Position numbers and translations under genes: made by a program. A stretch of 6,230 bases of DNA from an uncultured Alphaproteobacteria bacterium (GTDB lineage: Bacteria > Pseudomonadota > Alphaproteobacteria > RUG11792). Under the pieces are notes generated by a model that ran no database searches, was not told the origin of the DNA, and saw nothing but the letters and a program-made list of their open reading frames with translations. Numbering within the stretch: position 1 is the first letter of the stretch; the number at the start of each line of letters is the position of its first letter. The stretch is from NCBI GenBank assembly GCA_905236375.1, contig CAJOOW010000074.1, positions 1-6,230 of the forward strand. Reading direction: 5' to 3'. Positions 1 to 6,209 of this stretch are shown here, piece by piece.

Positions 1-144
1 TAAAACTCCAGTTGCAAAAGGATCAAGAGTTCCAATATGCCCGACTTTTTTAACTCCAATAATTTTTTTAACGAGAAAATCGACAAATGCCGATGATTTG
101 CCTTCGGGCTTATCAATTATCAGAATTCCATCAACTGATTTCAT
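1..144 (-). CDS. truB: tRNA pseudouridine(55) synthase TruB, N-terminal fragment (48 codons, cut by window edge)
   Basis: TruB converts uridine 55 in the T-loop of most tRNAs to pseudouridine in the cytoplasm. Only the first 48 codons are present, and the reading frame is open to base 1. The start reads [18 protein letters not shown], matching the usual TruB opening (NGxLxxxKPxGxTS). It is followed by the signature [14 protein letters not shown] at residues 35-48, whose Asp41 corresponds to the catalytic aspartate of the family. The ATG at 144 places the KP motif at the expected distance from the N-terminus. A GTG eight codons upstream (168) is also in frame, and neither start has a convincing Shine-Dalgarno sequence. 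The gene lies 81 bp downstream of the MFS gene on the same strand. rbfA, a frequent truB neighbour in bacteria, is not adjacent. The identification is firm; the exact start is less so. Confidence 0.93.
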   Translation of the reverse strand, partial: MKSVDGILIIDKPEGKSSAFVDFLVKKIIGVKKVGHIGTLDPFATGVL

Positions 145-174
145 CTGGGAAATGCGGAATAGATTCACATTGAA

Positions 175-204
175 AATATATCATAGTTGCATCAATTTTT
201 GCAA
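175..204 (-). promoter_or_regulatory. Possible sigma70-like promoter for truB
   Basis: On the minus strand, TTGCAA (204-199, 4 of 6 to the -35 consensus) is followed after 18 bp by TATATT (180-175, 5 of 6 to the -10 consensus). Transcription would start near 168, giving a leader of about 24 nt before the ATG at 144. This lies in the 81-bp MFS-truB gap. The -35 sits inside a perfect 12-bp palindrome, TTTTTGCAAAAA (196-207). In such AT-rich DNA matches of this quality arise by chance, so this is only a candidate. Confidence 0.28.
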
Positions 205-225
205 AAACTCGCATTGCACCAATCT

Positions 226-1470
226 TTACGCATCTATAGAATGCGCCTGTAATTCCTTTTTTCTTTCCATTATTGTTATCAGTGCCAATGTTGGAAGCGC
301 AATAATATAAAACCAAATAGAACAGGCAAGGTTTGTCCCGAAAAGTTCAGAGAATAAGAGCATCATAAATGGAGTAAACCCACCAGCAATGCTCCCTATG
401 GAATCTGTAATTGCAAACCCTGAATATCTGCATGAAGACGGGAACAATTTCATTACATAGTTTGCAGAACAACTCAATATCAAAGTGCCTAGGGAGCTAA
501 TTATGAACATGTATGCATATATGTTCCAAATCGTCATTTCTCCACTAATTAGCCTACTGACCGGTAGGGCTATGATCATTATGCTTACGAGACTGATCCT
601 GATTTGTTTTGTCATCCCAATACATTCTGCTAGCTTTCCGAAAATAGTCAATGCAATAGAATTCCACAAAAGATTTACGACACAGAAAAGCATACTTTGC
701 GATACAGTATAGCCTGCTTGCTGAAAGAGCCTATTTCCAAACATCATAGAGGAATACATAAATGATGAATATGCGGCACAGACTAGAATGCTAACCATCA
801 TCTCTAATCTATATTTTGAGAAAAGTTCTTTTATCGGAGTTGATAAGACCTGATGTTTTTCGAGGATTACAATAAAATCCTCTGTCTCTGGAATTCTCGT
901 TCTAAATATATATACAACAAATGCTAGGCCTCCCCCTACAAGAAATGGAATTCTCCAAGACCAGCTTGGCATATCTCCTTGAGTTATTCCCCAACAAATC
1001 AAAGCTCCAGTGAGCCCTCCAAGACCGCCCCAAGATATTATATTCGCTGAGGAACTAACTTTTTTATTCCCGATTTCATAATTATGAATCAAAACGCCTG
1101 GATATTCCGAACCATCAAAGAATCCTTGAATTAATCTCAAGAAAATAAGAAGCACAGGTGCTGCGAAACCTATTGTCTTATATGTTGGACAAATTCCTAT
1201 TAAAAAAACCGGGACAGCAAATCCTAAAATGCTCAATAAGAGAGCTTTTTTCCTTCCTATCTTATCTCCGATCCTGCCAAAAAAAATAGCACCAAGTGGG
1301 CCTGTTATATATAAAGCGGCAAAAGCAGCATACGAAGAGAGCAGTTGAAGGATTTTGTTATCCGTCACTTCAAAGAAGAGTGGCGCCATCACAACCGCCA
1401 AGAAACCGTTTATAACTCTATCGAAGCTTATAACGAAATGTCCCGCAAGAACTGCCTTGTTATATCTCAT
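226..1470 (-). CDS. MFS transporter, metabolite:H+ symporter (ProP/ShiA/KgtP-like) family
   Basis: This is an inner-membrane major facilitator protein of 414 aa with about 12 hydrophobic segments, normal for the family. Visible landmarks are: motif A between TM2 and TM3, GRIGDKIGRKKAL at residues 65-77; the family's TM4 motif, here RLIQGFFDGSEYPG at 112-125 (usual form RxxQGxxxGGExxG); WSWRIPFLVG at about 170-179 near TM6; a hydrophilic central loop at about 190-222; and RYSGFAITDSIGSIAGG at about 348-364 in the second half. Members import solutes such as proline/betaine, shikimate or 2-oxoglutarate with protons; the substrate here cannot be told. TM1 is unusual: the common EWYDF-type signature is replaced by ISFDR (residues 14-18), keeping only the Asp. 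The ATG at 1470 is chosen because AGGA (1480-1477) lies 6 nt before it. An in-frame TTG directly upstream (1473) would be too close to that site. A 221-bp spacer separates it from dapB, so it is probably transcribed separately. Such symporters are common in intracellular alphaproteobacteria. Confidence 0.9.
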   Translation of the reverse strand: MRYNKAVLAGHFVISFDRVINGFLAVVMAPLFFEVTDNKILQLLSSYAAFAALYITGPLGAIFFGRIGDKIGRKKALLLSILGFAVPVFLIGICPTYKTIGFAAPVLLIFLRLIQGFFDGSEYPGVLIHNYEIGNKKVSSSANIISWGGLGGLTGALICWGITQGDMPSWSWRIPFLVGGGLAFVVYIFRTRIPETEDFIVILEKHQVLSTPIKELFSKYRLEMMVSILVCAAYSSFMYSSMMFGNRLFQQAGYTVSQSMLFCVVNLLWNSIALTIFGKLAECIGMTKQIRISLVSIMIIALPVSRLISGEMTIWNIYAYMFIISSLGTLILSCSANYVMKLFPSSCRYSGFAITDSIGSIAGGFTPFMMLLFSELFGTNLACSIWFYIIALPTLALITIMERKKELQAHSIDA

Positions 1471-1506
1471 CAAGTTTCCTAGCTTAGCTTGTCTTCTATG
1501 GCGCTC

Positions 1507-1535
1507 ATGTTACCACTTTTATGCATCGCATTCAA
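1507..1535 (-). promoter_or_regulatory. Possible promoter for the MFS transporter gene
   Basis: On the minus strand, TTGAAT (1535-1530, 4 of 6 to the -35 consensus) and TAACAT (1512-1507, 4 of 6 to the -10 consensus) are separated by 17 bp. The predicted start near 1500 would leave a leader of about 30 nt before the ATG at 1470. Position and spacing are right but the hexamers are weak. The site lies just downstream, in the sense of transcription, of the hairpin at 1544-1578. Confidence 0.3.
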
Positions 1536-1543
1536 TAAAATTT

Positions 1544-1578
1544 TAAAGTTAATTTAATGTAATTAAATTTCAACTTTA
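1544..1578. repeat. Long AT-rich inverted repeat (hairpin) between dapB and the MFS gene
   Basis: The left arm 1544-1558 pairs with 1562-1578. AATTTAAT (1551-1558) pairs perfectly with ATTAAATT (1562-1569) around a 3-nt loop (GTA). TAAAGTT (1544-1550) then pairs with AACTTTA (1572-1578) across a 2-nt bulge (TC, 1570-1571). This gives 15 base pairs, almost all A-T. On the minus strand the hairpin is followed by a T-rich run (ATTTTATT), so it could help end dapB transcription. It could equally be a protein-binding palindrome ahead of the MFS promoter. With so little G-C it would be a weak intrinsic terminator. Confidence 0.5.
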
Positions 1579-1691
1579 TATTTGATTAAAGATATTAATT
1601 TATATTCTTGTTGATTTATAAGGTGAATTTTTCAAAAATTTTTATGATACTTTGTAAATTCAAATTAGAGATAAATCCGCTGGTGCGCTGT

Positions 1692-2483
1692 TTATATCTC
1701 TATATTTCTATCGAAAAAATCTTTATAAAGAGATTTTACCATTGGAACCATAAGATCCTTTGTAAAATCATTCATATTATAAAGGCCTTTTGGTTGTTTT
1801 AATATCCATTTTGAGGCTTGAATAGCGCCTTTTGCAAAAATTTCTTTGGAGTGTGCTTCGTGCTTGATTTTGATATTTTCATATTCGCCCATAAAGCTGA
1901 CTTCGTGAGTTCCTATAACATTGCTACATCTCTGAACAGTGAATCCTATTTCTCCACGTTGTCTTTGTTCTATAATGCCATATCTTACAAAATTTGCCAC
2001 ATCTGAAAAATTTCGACCTCTTGCTTTTGCTATTGTTTTTCCAAACATCAAGGCAGTTCCAGAAGGAGCATCTTTTTTAAATTTATGATGAATGTCTAAA
2101 ATTTCAACATCGAAATCTTCACCCAGAAGCTTTCCCATAGCATAGACTGTCATGTTTATGATAGCAATTAAAAAACTCATATTTGGAGCATAAAAGAGCG
2201 GGAATCTTTTTGCACATTCCTCCATAAGATCAGTGTGTAGTTTCGAAAGCCCTGTAGTGCCAATAACCATTGGCACTTTTTCATCATTTTCTATTGCATA
2301 ACGCAACATTGATTCTGTTGCTATTGGACAAGAAAAATCTATGATAGCTTCTGTATTGTTAAAAAGAGTTCCAATATTATCTTTGCTTGATACTTTATTC
2401 TCAATGCTAAACCCTTCTTGTAGTGCTGCTTTTATGACAAAGCCCCCCATAGCGCCAGTTGCACCTAAGACAGAGATTTTCAT
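1692..2483 (-). CDS. dapB: 4-hydroxy-tetrahydrodipicolinate reductase DapB
   Basis: DapB reduces 4-hydroxy-tetrahydrodipicolinate to tetrahydrodipicolinate with NAD(P)H, in the cytoplasmic route to meso-diaminopimelate (peptidoglycan) and lysine. The 263-aa protein has an N-terminal Rossmann loop GATGAMG (7-13), the nicotinamide-side segments GTTG (75-78) and APNMS (99-103), and the substrate signature HHKFKKDAPSGTA (132-144). His132 and Lys136 correspond to the catalytic His and Lys of E. coli DapB. GTHEVSF (191-197) and the family's near-C-terminal GLYNM (233-237) follow. Departures from the E. coli form: Ala11 replaces the Arg of GRMG that helps bind the NADPH phosphate; the region between the second and fourth strands is shortened; RGG before GxH is changed to RCS; and about 23 residues follow the usual end. 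The ATG at 2483 has AGGA (2494-2491) 7 nt upstream. It lies 24 bp after ssb, so the two are probably cotranscribed. Function is firm; cofactor preference is open. Confidence 0.95.
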   Translation of the reverse strand: MKISVLGATGAMGGFVIKAALQEGFSIENKVSSKDNIGTLFNNTEAIIDFSCPIATESMLRYAIENDEKVPMVIGTTGLSKLHTDLMEECAKRFPLFYAPNMSFLIAIINMTVYAMGKLLGEDFDVEILDIHHKFKKDAPSGTALMFGKTIAKARGRNFSDVANFVRYGIIEQRQRGEIGFTVQRCSNVIGTHEVSFMGEYENIKIKHEAHSKEIFAKGAIQASKWILKQPKGLYNMNDFTKDLMVPMVKSLYKDFFDRNIEI

Positions 2484-2507
2484 AAATTTTTCCTAACAAA
2501 AAATCAT

Positions 2508-2948
2508 TTAAAATGGGATGTCGTCATCAACGGGAATGTCAGCTGGAACTATGTCTTCAGCTTTTGGTTCAGAATCTGTTGTTGAAGAATCACTTCTTTT
2601 TGGATCAAGAATTACCATATCTCCTCTGAATTTCCCCAAAACAACTTCTGTTGTATATCGTTCTGTTCCTGCTTGATCTGTCCATTTTCTCGTTTGAAGT
2701 TGTCCTTCAATATAGAGCTTCGTTCCTTTTCTTACGTATTTTTCTAGGATCTCAACTAATCTTTCATTGAAGACTGTTATTCTGTGCCATTCTGTCTTAT
2801 CTTTTCTTTCTCCAGTCGTTTTGTCTTTCCAAGTATCACTTGTCGCAAGACTGAAAGATGCAACTTTCGAACCATCTGGCATAAAACGCACATCTGGATC
2901 TCTTCCTAAATTTCCAATCAGGGTTACCTTGTTTAATGATCCGGCCAT
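2508..2948 (-). CDS. ssb: Single-stranded DNA-binding protein SSB
   Basis: SSB coats single-stranded DNA in replication, recombination and repair, normally as a homotetramer, and recruits partners through its C-terminal tip. The 146-aa protein starts MAGSLNKVTLIGNLGRDP, the typical opening of alphaproteobacterial SSB. An OB-fold spans about residues 4-113, with aromatic DNA-stacking residues at Trp40, Trp54, Phe60 and Trp89, matching E. coli Trp40, Trp54, Phe60 and Trp88. A short, Ser/Asp/Pro-rich linker (about 115-138) leads to the acidic tip DDDIPF (141-146), the partner-docking motif. The linker is short compared with the 178-aa E. coli protein. The frame stays open upstream to a TTG at 3020. 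However, the ATG at 2948 gives the normal N-terminus, has AAAGAG (2960-2955) 6 nt before it, and lies downstream of the promoter at 2987-3016, whereas the TTG lies upstream of that promoter. The adjacent dapB follows after 24 bp. Confidence 0.96.
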   Translation of the reverse strand: MAGSLNKVTLIGNLGRDPDVRFMPDGSKVASFSLATSDTWKDKTTGERKDKTEWHRITVFNERLVEILEKYVRKGTKLYIEGQLQTRKWTDQAGTERYTTEVVLGKFRGDMVILDPKRSDSSTTDSEPKAEDIVPADIPVDDDIPF

Positions 2949-2986
2949 AAATTTCTCTTTAGCTAGTAGTGTTCTTCTCTTCTGTG

Positions 2987-3016
2987 ATTTTACTTTTCGA
3001 TCTATGAAGGAGTCAA
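2987..3016 (-). promoter_or_regulatory. Predicted sigma70-like promoter for ssb-dapB
   Basis: On the minus strand, TTGACT (3016-3011, 5 of 6 to consensus) and TAAAAT (2992-2987, 5 of 6) are separated by 18 bp in the 118-bp gatB-ssb gap. Transcription would begin near 2980, giving a leader of about 32 nt before the ssb ATG. No terminator-like hairpin is visible after gatB, so read-through from gatAB into ssb is also possible. Confidence 0.55.
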
Positions 3017-3066
3017 TCAAAAACTATCAATCTTGTCGCAGATATTTTTTGGCAGAGTATAAATTA

Positions 3067-4524
3067 TTAATTTAAAATCTCTTTCAGAATTTTATTAATC
3101 ATCTCTGGATTGCCCTTTCCCTGCAACGCTTTCATTGATTGTCCAACAAAGAATCCAAAAAGTTGAACTTTTCCAGCCTTATATTGTTCGACTTGATTTG
3201 GATTCGATGAAATAACTTCTTCGATAACTTTTCGAATTACAGATTCATCTTGAATTTGAACAAGGCCAAGATCCTTAACAATCTGAGCTGGATGATTCCC
3301 AGTTTGAACCATTTCCGCAAAAACAGTCTTTGCAATCTTTCCAGAAATTGTTTTATCGATAATTAAATCAACAAGTTCTGCTATATATTCAATCGGGAAG
3401 CCGACAGTTTCAATTGTTTTCCCATCCTTGTTCAAAACCGCAAAGAGTTCACCAATCATCCAATTTGCTATAAGCTTCGCTGATTCAGATGGCTTAAATT
3501 TTGAAGTAGCAACTGCTTTTTCAAAATAGTCTGCAGTTTCGCGATCTTCAATCAAAACATTGGCATCTGATTCAGAAACGCCATATTCTTCGATAAATCT
3601 AATTTTCTTTTCATCAGGAAGTTCTGGCATTTCAGCCTTTAGTTTTTCGATTCTCTCATCAGAAAGAATAACGGGCTTTAAATCAGGATCTGGAAAATAA
3701 CGATAATCATCAGCATTTTCTTTTGATCTCATAAGCCTTGTTTCTCCAGTTGATGAATCAAATAGTCTCGTTTCCTGATGAAGCTCTTCTCCCATTTCCT
3801 TGGCAATTATTTGACGTTCTATTTCATAATCCAAAGCTTGGCCTAAAAATCTTATTGAGTTAATGTTTTTGATTTCGGCTCTTTTCCCAAAAGGCTCTCC
3901 TGGTTTGTGAATTGAAATATTGGCATCAACGCGTAAATTCCCTCTTTCCATATTACAGTCGCTGGATCCAATATATCGAAGAATCATTCTGAGTTTCTTA
4001 ACATATTGCATTGCCTCATATGAAGATCTCATATCGGGTTTAGATACTATTTCCATCAATGGAACACCCGATCTATTCAAATCGACATATGAAAATTCAG
4101 GAGAGAGATCATGGATGCTTTTCCCGGCATCCTGTTCAACATGAATTCTCTCGATATTAATTCTCTTTACAGAACCATCTTGTAGGGAAATATCTAAATA
4201 GCCATCGGTAATTATCGGATAATATAACTGAGATATTTGGTATCCTGAAGGAAGGTCCGGATAGAAATAATTTTTTCTGTCAAATCTCGAAATTTTATTT
4301 ACGGTTCCTTTAATCCCGAATCCTGATTTTATTGCTTGATCAATTGCATTTTCGTTTAAAACCGGAAGCATTCCAGGCATAGCCGCATCATAGAAACTCA
4401 CATGAGTATTTGGATCAGCTCCAAATTCTGTTGGGCTTGAACTGAACAATTTAGACTTTGTGGCGATTTGGGCATGAACTTCTAAACCGATAATTACTTC
4501 CCAACCTTTTATTAAATTATCCAT
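3067..4524 (-). CDS. gatB: Aspartyl/glutamyl-tRNA amidotransferase subunit B
   Basis: GatB is the tRNA-binding and kinase subunit of GatCAB. It phosphorylates the carboxylate of Glu on misacylated tRNA-Gln (or Asp on tRNA-Asn) and uses ammonia channelled from GatA to amidate it. The 485-aa length is normal. Motifs in order: EVIIGLEVHAQ (9-19), DAAMPGMLPVLN (46-57), DRKNYFYPDLPSGYQISQ (82-99), HVEQDAGKSIHD (128-139), DLNRSGVPLMEIVSKPD (148-164), MERGNLRVDANIS (192-204), KRAEIKNINS (214-223) and SKENADDYRYFPDPDL (267-282). These are the cradle-domain active-site blocks. They are followed by the helical and YqeY-like tail domains, ending FGFFVGQSMKALQGKGNP (456-473). The only cysteine is Cys190, so a cysteine-built zinc site reported in some GatBs is absent; alphaproteobacterial GatBs with DAAMPG commonly lack it. 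The ATG at 4524 has AAGGAG 8 nt upstream, overlapping the gatA stop codon. The 12-bp gap to gatA implies one transcript. Confidence 0.97.
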   Translation of the reverse strand: MDNLIKGWEVIIGLEVHAQIATKSKLFSSSPTEFGADPNTHVSFYDAAMPGMLPVLNENAIDQAIKSGFGIKGTVNKISRFDRKNYFYPDLPSGYQISQLYYPIITDGYLDISLQDGSVKRINIERIHVEQDAGKSIHDLSPEFSYVDLNRSGVPLMEIVSKPDMRSSYEAMQYVKKLRMILRYIGSSDCNMERGNLRVDANISIHKPGEPFGKRAEIKNINSIRFLGQALDYEIERQIIAKEMGEELHQETRLFDSSTGETRLMRSKENADDYRYFPDPDLKPVILSDERIEKLKAEMPELPDEKKIRFIEEYGVSESDANVLIEDRETADYFEKAVATSKFKPSESAKLIANWMIGELFAVLNKDGKTIETVGFPIEYIAELVDLIIDKTISGKIAKTVFAEMVQTGNHPAQIVKDLGLVQIQDESVIRKVIEEVISSNPNQVEQYKAGKVQLFGFFVGQSMKALQGKGNPEMINKILKEILN

Positions 4525-4532
4525 AATCCTCG

Positions 4533-4538
4533 CTCCTT
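4533..4538 (-). promoter_or_regulatory. gatB ribosome binding site overlapping the gatA stop codon
   Basis: AAGGAG on the minus strand (4538-4533) shares two bases with the gatA TAA (4539-4537) and lies 8 nt before the gatB ATG at 4524. The overlap supports cotranscription and probably coupled translation of the two subunits, which are needed in equal amounts. It is the best Shine-Dalgarno match in the window. Confidence 0.75.
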
Positions 4539-6024
4539 ATTTCTGTATTGTTAAAATTGTTTTCTTCAGTTCTGCAAAATTCGCAGCTTTCTCAATTGCA
4601 TATGATACTTTGAAAATATTACTTTCAGAAAATCTAGGTCCCATCAGTTGGATTCCCATAGGCAACCCGTCTTTTGAAATTCCTGCTGGAATCGAAATTG
4701 CCGGAAGCCCTGCGATGTTTGCACTAACAGTATATACATCATTAAGATACATTTCGATTGGTGTCATATTTTCTGATTCTTCAATTCCGAAGGCTGTGCT
4801 TGGTGTCGTTGGACACAAAATTAAATCTACTTTTGAAAAAGCATTATTTTGATAATCTTCTTTTATCATCTTTTGAATTTTCAAAGCCCTTGTGTAGTAT
4901 GCATCATAATAACCGGCAGAAAGAACATAAGTTCCCGTTAAAATTCTTCTTTTAACTTCTTCTCCAAAACCTTCGGATCTCGAATTAATATAAAGTTCTT
5001 CAATGTCCTTATAGTTCTCTGCACGTTTCGCATATCGGACCCCATCATATCTTGCCAAGTTAGAAGAAGCCTCTGCTGGAGCTATTATATAGTATGCTGG
5101 AAGAGCATGTGAAACTGTTTTGAGAGAAACATCGACAAATTCACAACCTGCTTCAATAAGCCACTTTTTTGCATTTTCTAGCAAAGATAAGTTCTCTTCG
5201 TTCAATCCTTCTAGATACTCTCTTGCAATCCCAATTTTCATTCCTTTAACTGATTGACCTATTGATAACGTATAATCTGGAATTTCGACATTTTCAGAAG
5301 TGGAATCTTTAGGATCGTATCCTGCCATTGATTTCAGCATTATCGCTGCATCTTCAACGGTTTTAGCTAAAGGGCCAGCTTGATCAAGAGATGAAGCGAA
5401 TGCAACCATTCCCCATCTGGAACATAATCCATAAGTTGGTTTTATTCCAACGAGGCCAGAAAATGCGGCAGGCTGTCTTATAGAACCTCCAGTGTCTGAG
5501 CCAGTTGCTGCGACACAAAGGTCAGAAGCAACAGCCGTTGCAGAACCGCCTGAAGATCCTCCAGGAACCAACGCCATATCGGGTTTGGATTTTTTTCGAT
5601 AAGGCAAAAAGCAAGGGCCAAAATAGCTTGTTATGTTGGCGGAACCCATTGCAAATTCATCCATATTTGTTTTTCCGATAAAAACGGCGCCATTGTTTAG
5701 AAGATTCTGAGTTACAGTTGATTCATATTCTGGAACAAATTCAGAAAGAATTTTAGAGCAGGCTGTCGTTCTGATTCCTTTTGTGCAAAACAAGTCTTTG
5801 ACAGCAATCGGAACTCCCAGAAGTGGCAAATCTTCACCTTTTGAAATTCTTTCGTCAGCTTGCTTGGCAGAATCCAGAGCCTTTTCCTTGTCTAGTGTTA
5901 TATATGCATTCAATTCGGAATAATTTTCTATCCGGCTAATATAATGTTTCATCAATTCAACTGATGAAAATTCTTTGCTCTTTAAGCCTTTTTTAACTTT
6001 TGAAATTGTTAAATCTTTTTCCAT
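4537..6024 (-). CDS. gatA: Aspartyl/glutamyl-tRNA amidotransferase subunit A (amidase)
   Basis: GatA is the glutaminase subunit of GatCAB. It releases ammonia from glutamine for the amidation of Glu-tRNA-Gln (or Asp-tRNA-Asn) carried out on GatB. The 495-aa protein belongs to the amidase-signature family. The Ser-cisSer-Lys triad is visible: Lys76 in VPIAVKDLF (71-79), the cis-Ser157 in PGGSSGGSA (154-162) and the nucleophile Ser181 in GSDTGGSIRQPA (175-186). The 24-residue spacing of the two serines is normal for the family. Other conserved blocks are GKTNMDEFAMGSANITS (117-133), ASSLDQAGPLA (210-220), APAEASSNLARYDGVRYA (315-332) and GFGEEVKRRILTGTYVLS (352-369). The tail carries the LPAISIPAG (440-448) and LPMGIQLMG (454-462) segments. 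The frame extends to a TTG at 6039, but the ATG at 6024 has AAGGA (6034-6030) 5 nt before it and gives a standard N-terminus. gatC, often directly upstream, is not present. gatB follows after 12 bp. Confidence 0.97.
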   Translation of the reverse strand: MEKDLTISKVKKGLKSKEFSSVELMKHYISRIENYSELNAYITLDKEKALDSAKQADERISKGEDLPLLGVPIAVKDLFCTKGIRTTACSKILSEFVPEYESTVTQNLLNNGAVFIGKTNMDEFAMGSANITSYFGPCFLPYRKKSKPDMALVPGGSSGGSATAVASDLCVAATGSDTGGSIRQPAAFSGLVGIKPTYGLCSRWGMVAFASSLDQAGPLAKTVEDAAIMLKSMAGYDPKDSTSENVEIPDYTLSIGQSVKGMKIGIAREYLEGLNEENLSLLENAKKWLIEAGCEFVDVSLKTVSHALPAYYIIAPAEASSNLARYDGVRYAKRAENYKDIEELYINSRSEGFGEEVKRRILTGTYVLSAGYYDAYYTRALKIQKMIKEDYQNNAFSKVDLILCPTTPSTAFGIEESENMTPIEMYLNDVYTVSANIAGLPAISIPAGISKDGLPMGIQLMGPRFSESNIFKVSYAIEKAANFAELKKTILTIQK

Positions 6025-6029
6025 TTCAT

Positions 6030-6034
6030 TCCTT
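6030..6034 (-). promoter_or_regulatory. gatA ribosome binding site that decides its start
   Basis: AAGGA on the minus strand is followed by 5 nt and then the ATG at 6024. It lies inside the possible TTG-started extension (TTG at 6039), which has no comparable site before it. This argues for the 495-aa form of GatA. Confidence 0.7.
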
Positions 6035-6111
6035 AGCAATTACCAAAAAAAGATCAGCGCTTAGACTGCCTCTTATTATTTTCCCAAAAATCTCACAGCC
6101 TATATCTTACC

Positions 6112-6139
6112 ATAATATTTCCGTGATTGACCACCTCAA
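6112..6139 (-). promoter_or_regulatory. Candidate promoter for gatAB
   Basis: On the minus strand, TTGAGG (6139-6134, 4 of 6 to the -35 consensus) is followed after 16 bp by TATTAT (6117-6112, 5 of 6 to the -10 consensus). The transcript would start near 6105, giving a leader of about 80 nt before the gatA ATG. One arm of the inverted repeat 6116-6125/6184-6193 abuts and partly overlaps the -10. An alternative -10 (TAAGAT) lies slightly further downstream. Confidence 0.38.
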
Positions 6140-6193
6140 CAATGAAAAATATCTAAACTTTTATGGGACTATTTAGAATTTGACACGGAAATA
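6116..6193. repeat. 10-bp inverted repeat spanning the two divergent promoters
   Basis: TATTTCCGTG (6116-6125) is the exact reverse complement of CACGGAAATA (6184-6193), with 58 bp between the arms. Each promoter therefore carries CACGGAAATA when read in its own direction: next to the -10 of the gatA candidate, and overlapping the -35 and spacer of the plus-strand promoter. Between the arms is a smaller inverted pair, TCTAAA and TTTAGA, around positions 6152-6177. It could be a pair of binding sites for one regulator, or chance in AT-rich DNA. Confidence 0.5.
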
Positions 6194-6209
6194 AACAATT
6201 TGTGATAAT
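6180..6209 (+). promoter_or_regulatory. Near-consensus divergent promoter reading out of the window
   Basis: On the plus strand, TTGACA (6180-6185) matches the sigma70 -35 consensus perfectly. After 18 bp comes GATAAT (6204-6209, 5 of 6 to the -10 consensus), preceded by TG at 6201-6202 in the extended -10 position. Transcription would start near 6216 and leave the window at once. The gene or RNA it serves is not visible. An ATG at 6208-6210 overlaps the -10 and so is unlikely to be its start codon. It is the best promoter match in the window. Confidence 0.6.

Noticed and set aside
131..316. 61-codon minus-strand frame overlapping the end of the MFS gene and the truB start
   Set aside because: Its first half lies inside the MFS gene in another frame, it has no ribosome site, and I recognise no family. 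Not annotated as a gene.
1626..1640. AATTTTTCAAAAATT palindrome in the dapB-MFS spacer
   Set aside because: Made only of A/T runs with a 1-nt centre; expected by chance in this composition and not terminator-like.
2949..3020. 24-residue N-terminal extension of SSB from a TTG
   Set aside because: The TTG lies upstream of the predicted promoter, the extra residues are basic and unlike SSB, and the MAGSLNKV start at 2948 is the family norm.
485..4955. Several 60-100 codon plus-strand frames inside the minus-strand genes
   Set aside because: All lie antisense to well-conserved genes, with no family resemblance or ribosome sites; they are shadows of the real coding frames.
6025..6039. Five-residue extension of GatA from a TTG
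   Set aside because: The AAGGA site lies within it and points to the ATG at 6024.
6042..6068. Possible intrinsic terminator or attenuator in the gatA leader (AGCGCT then a T7 run)
   Set aside because: AGCGCT is self-complementary but leaves no loop, and flanking pairing is only about 3 bp, so no stable stem precedes the T run.
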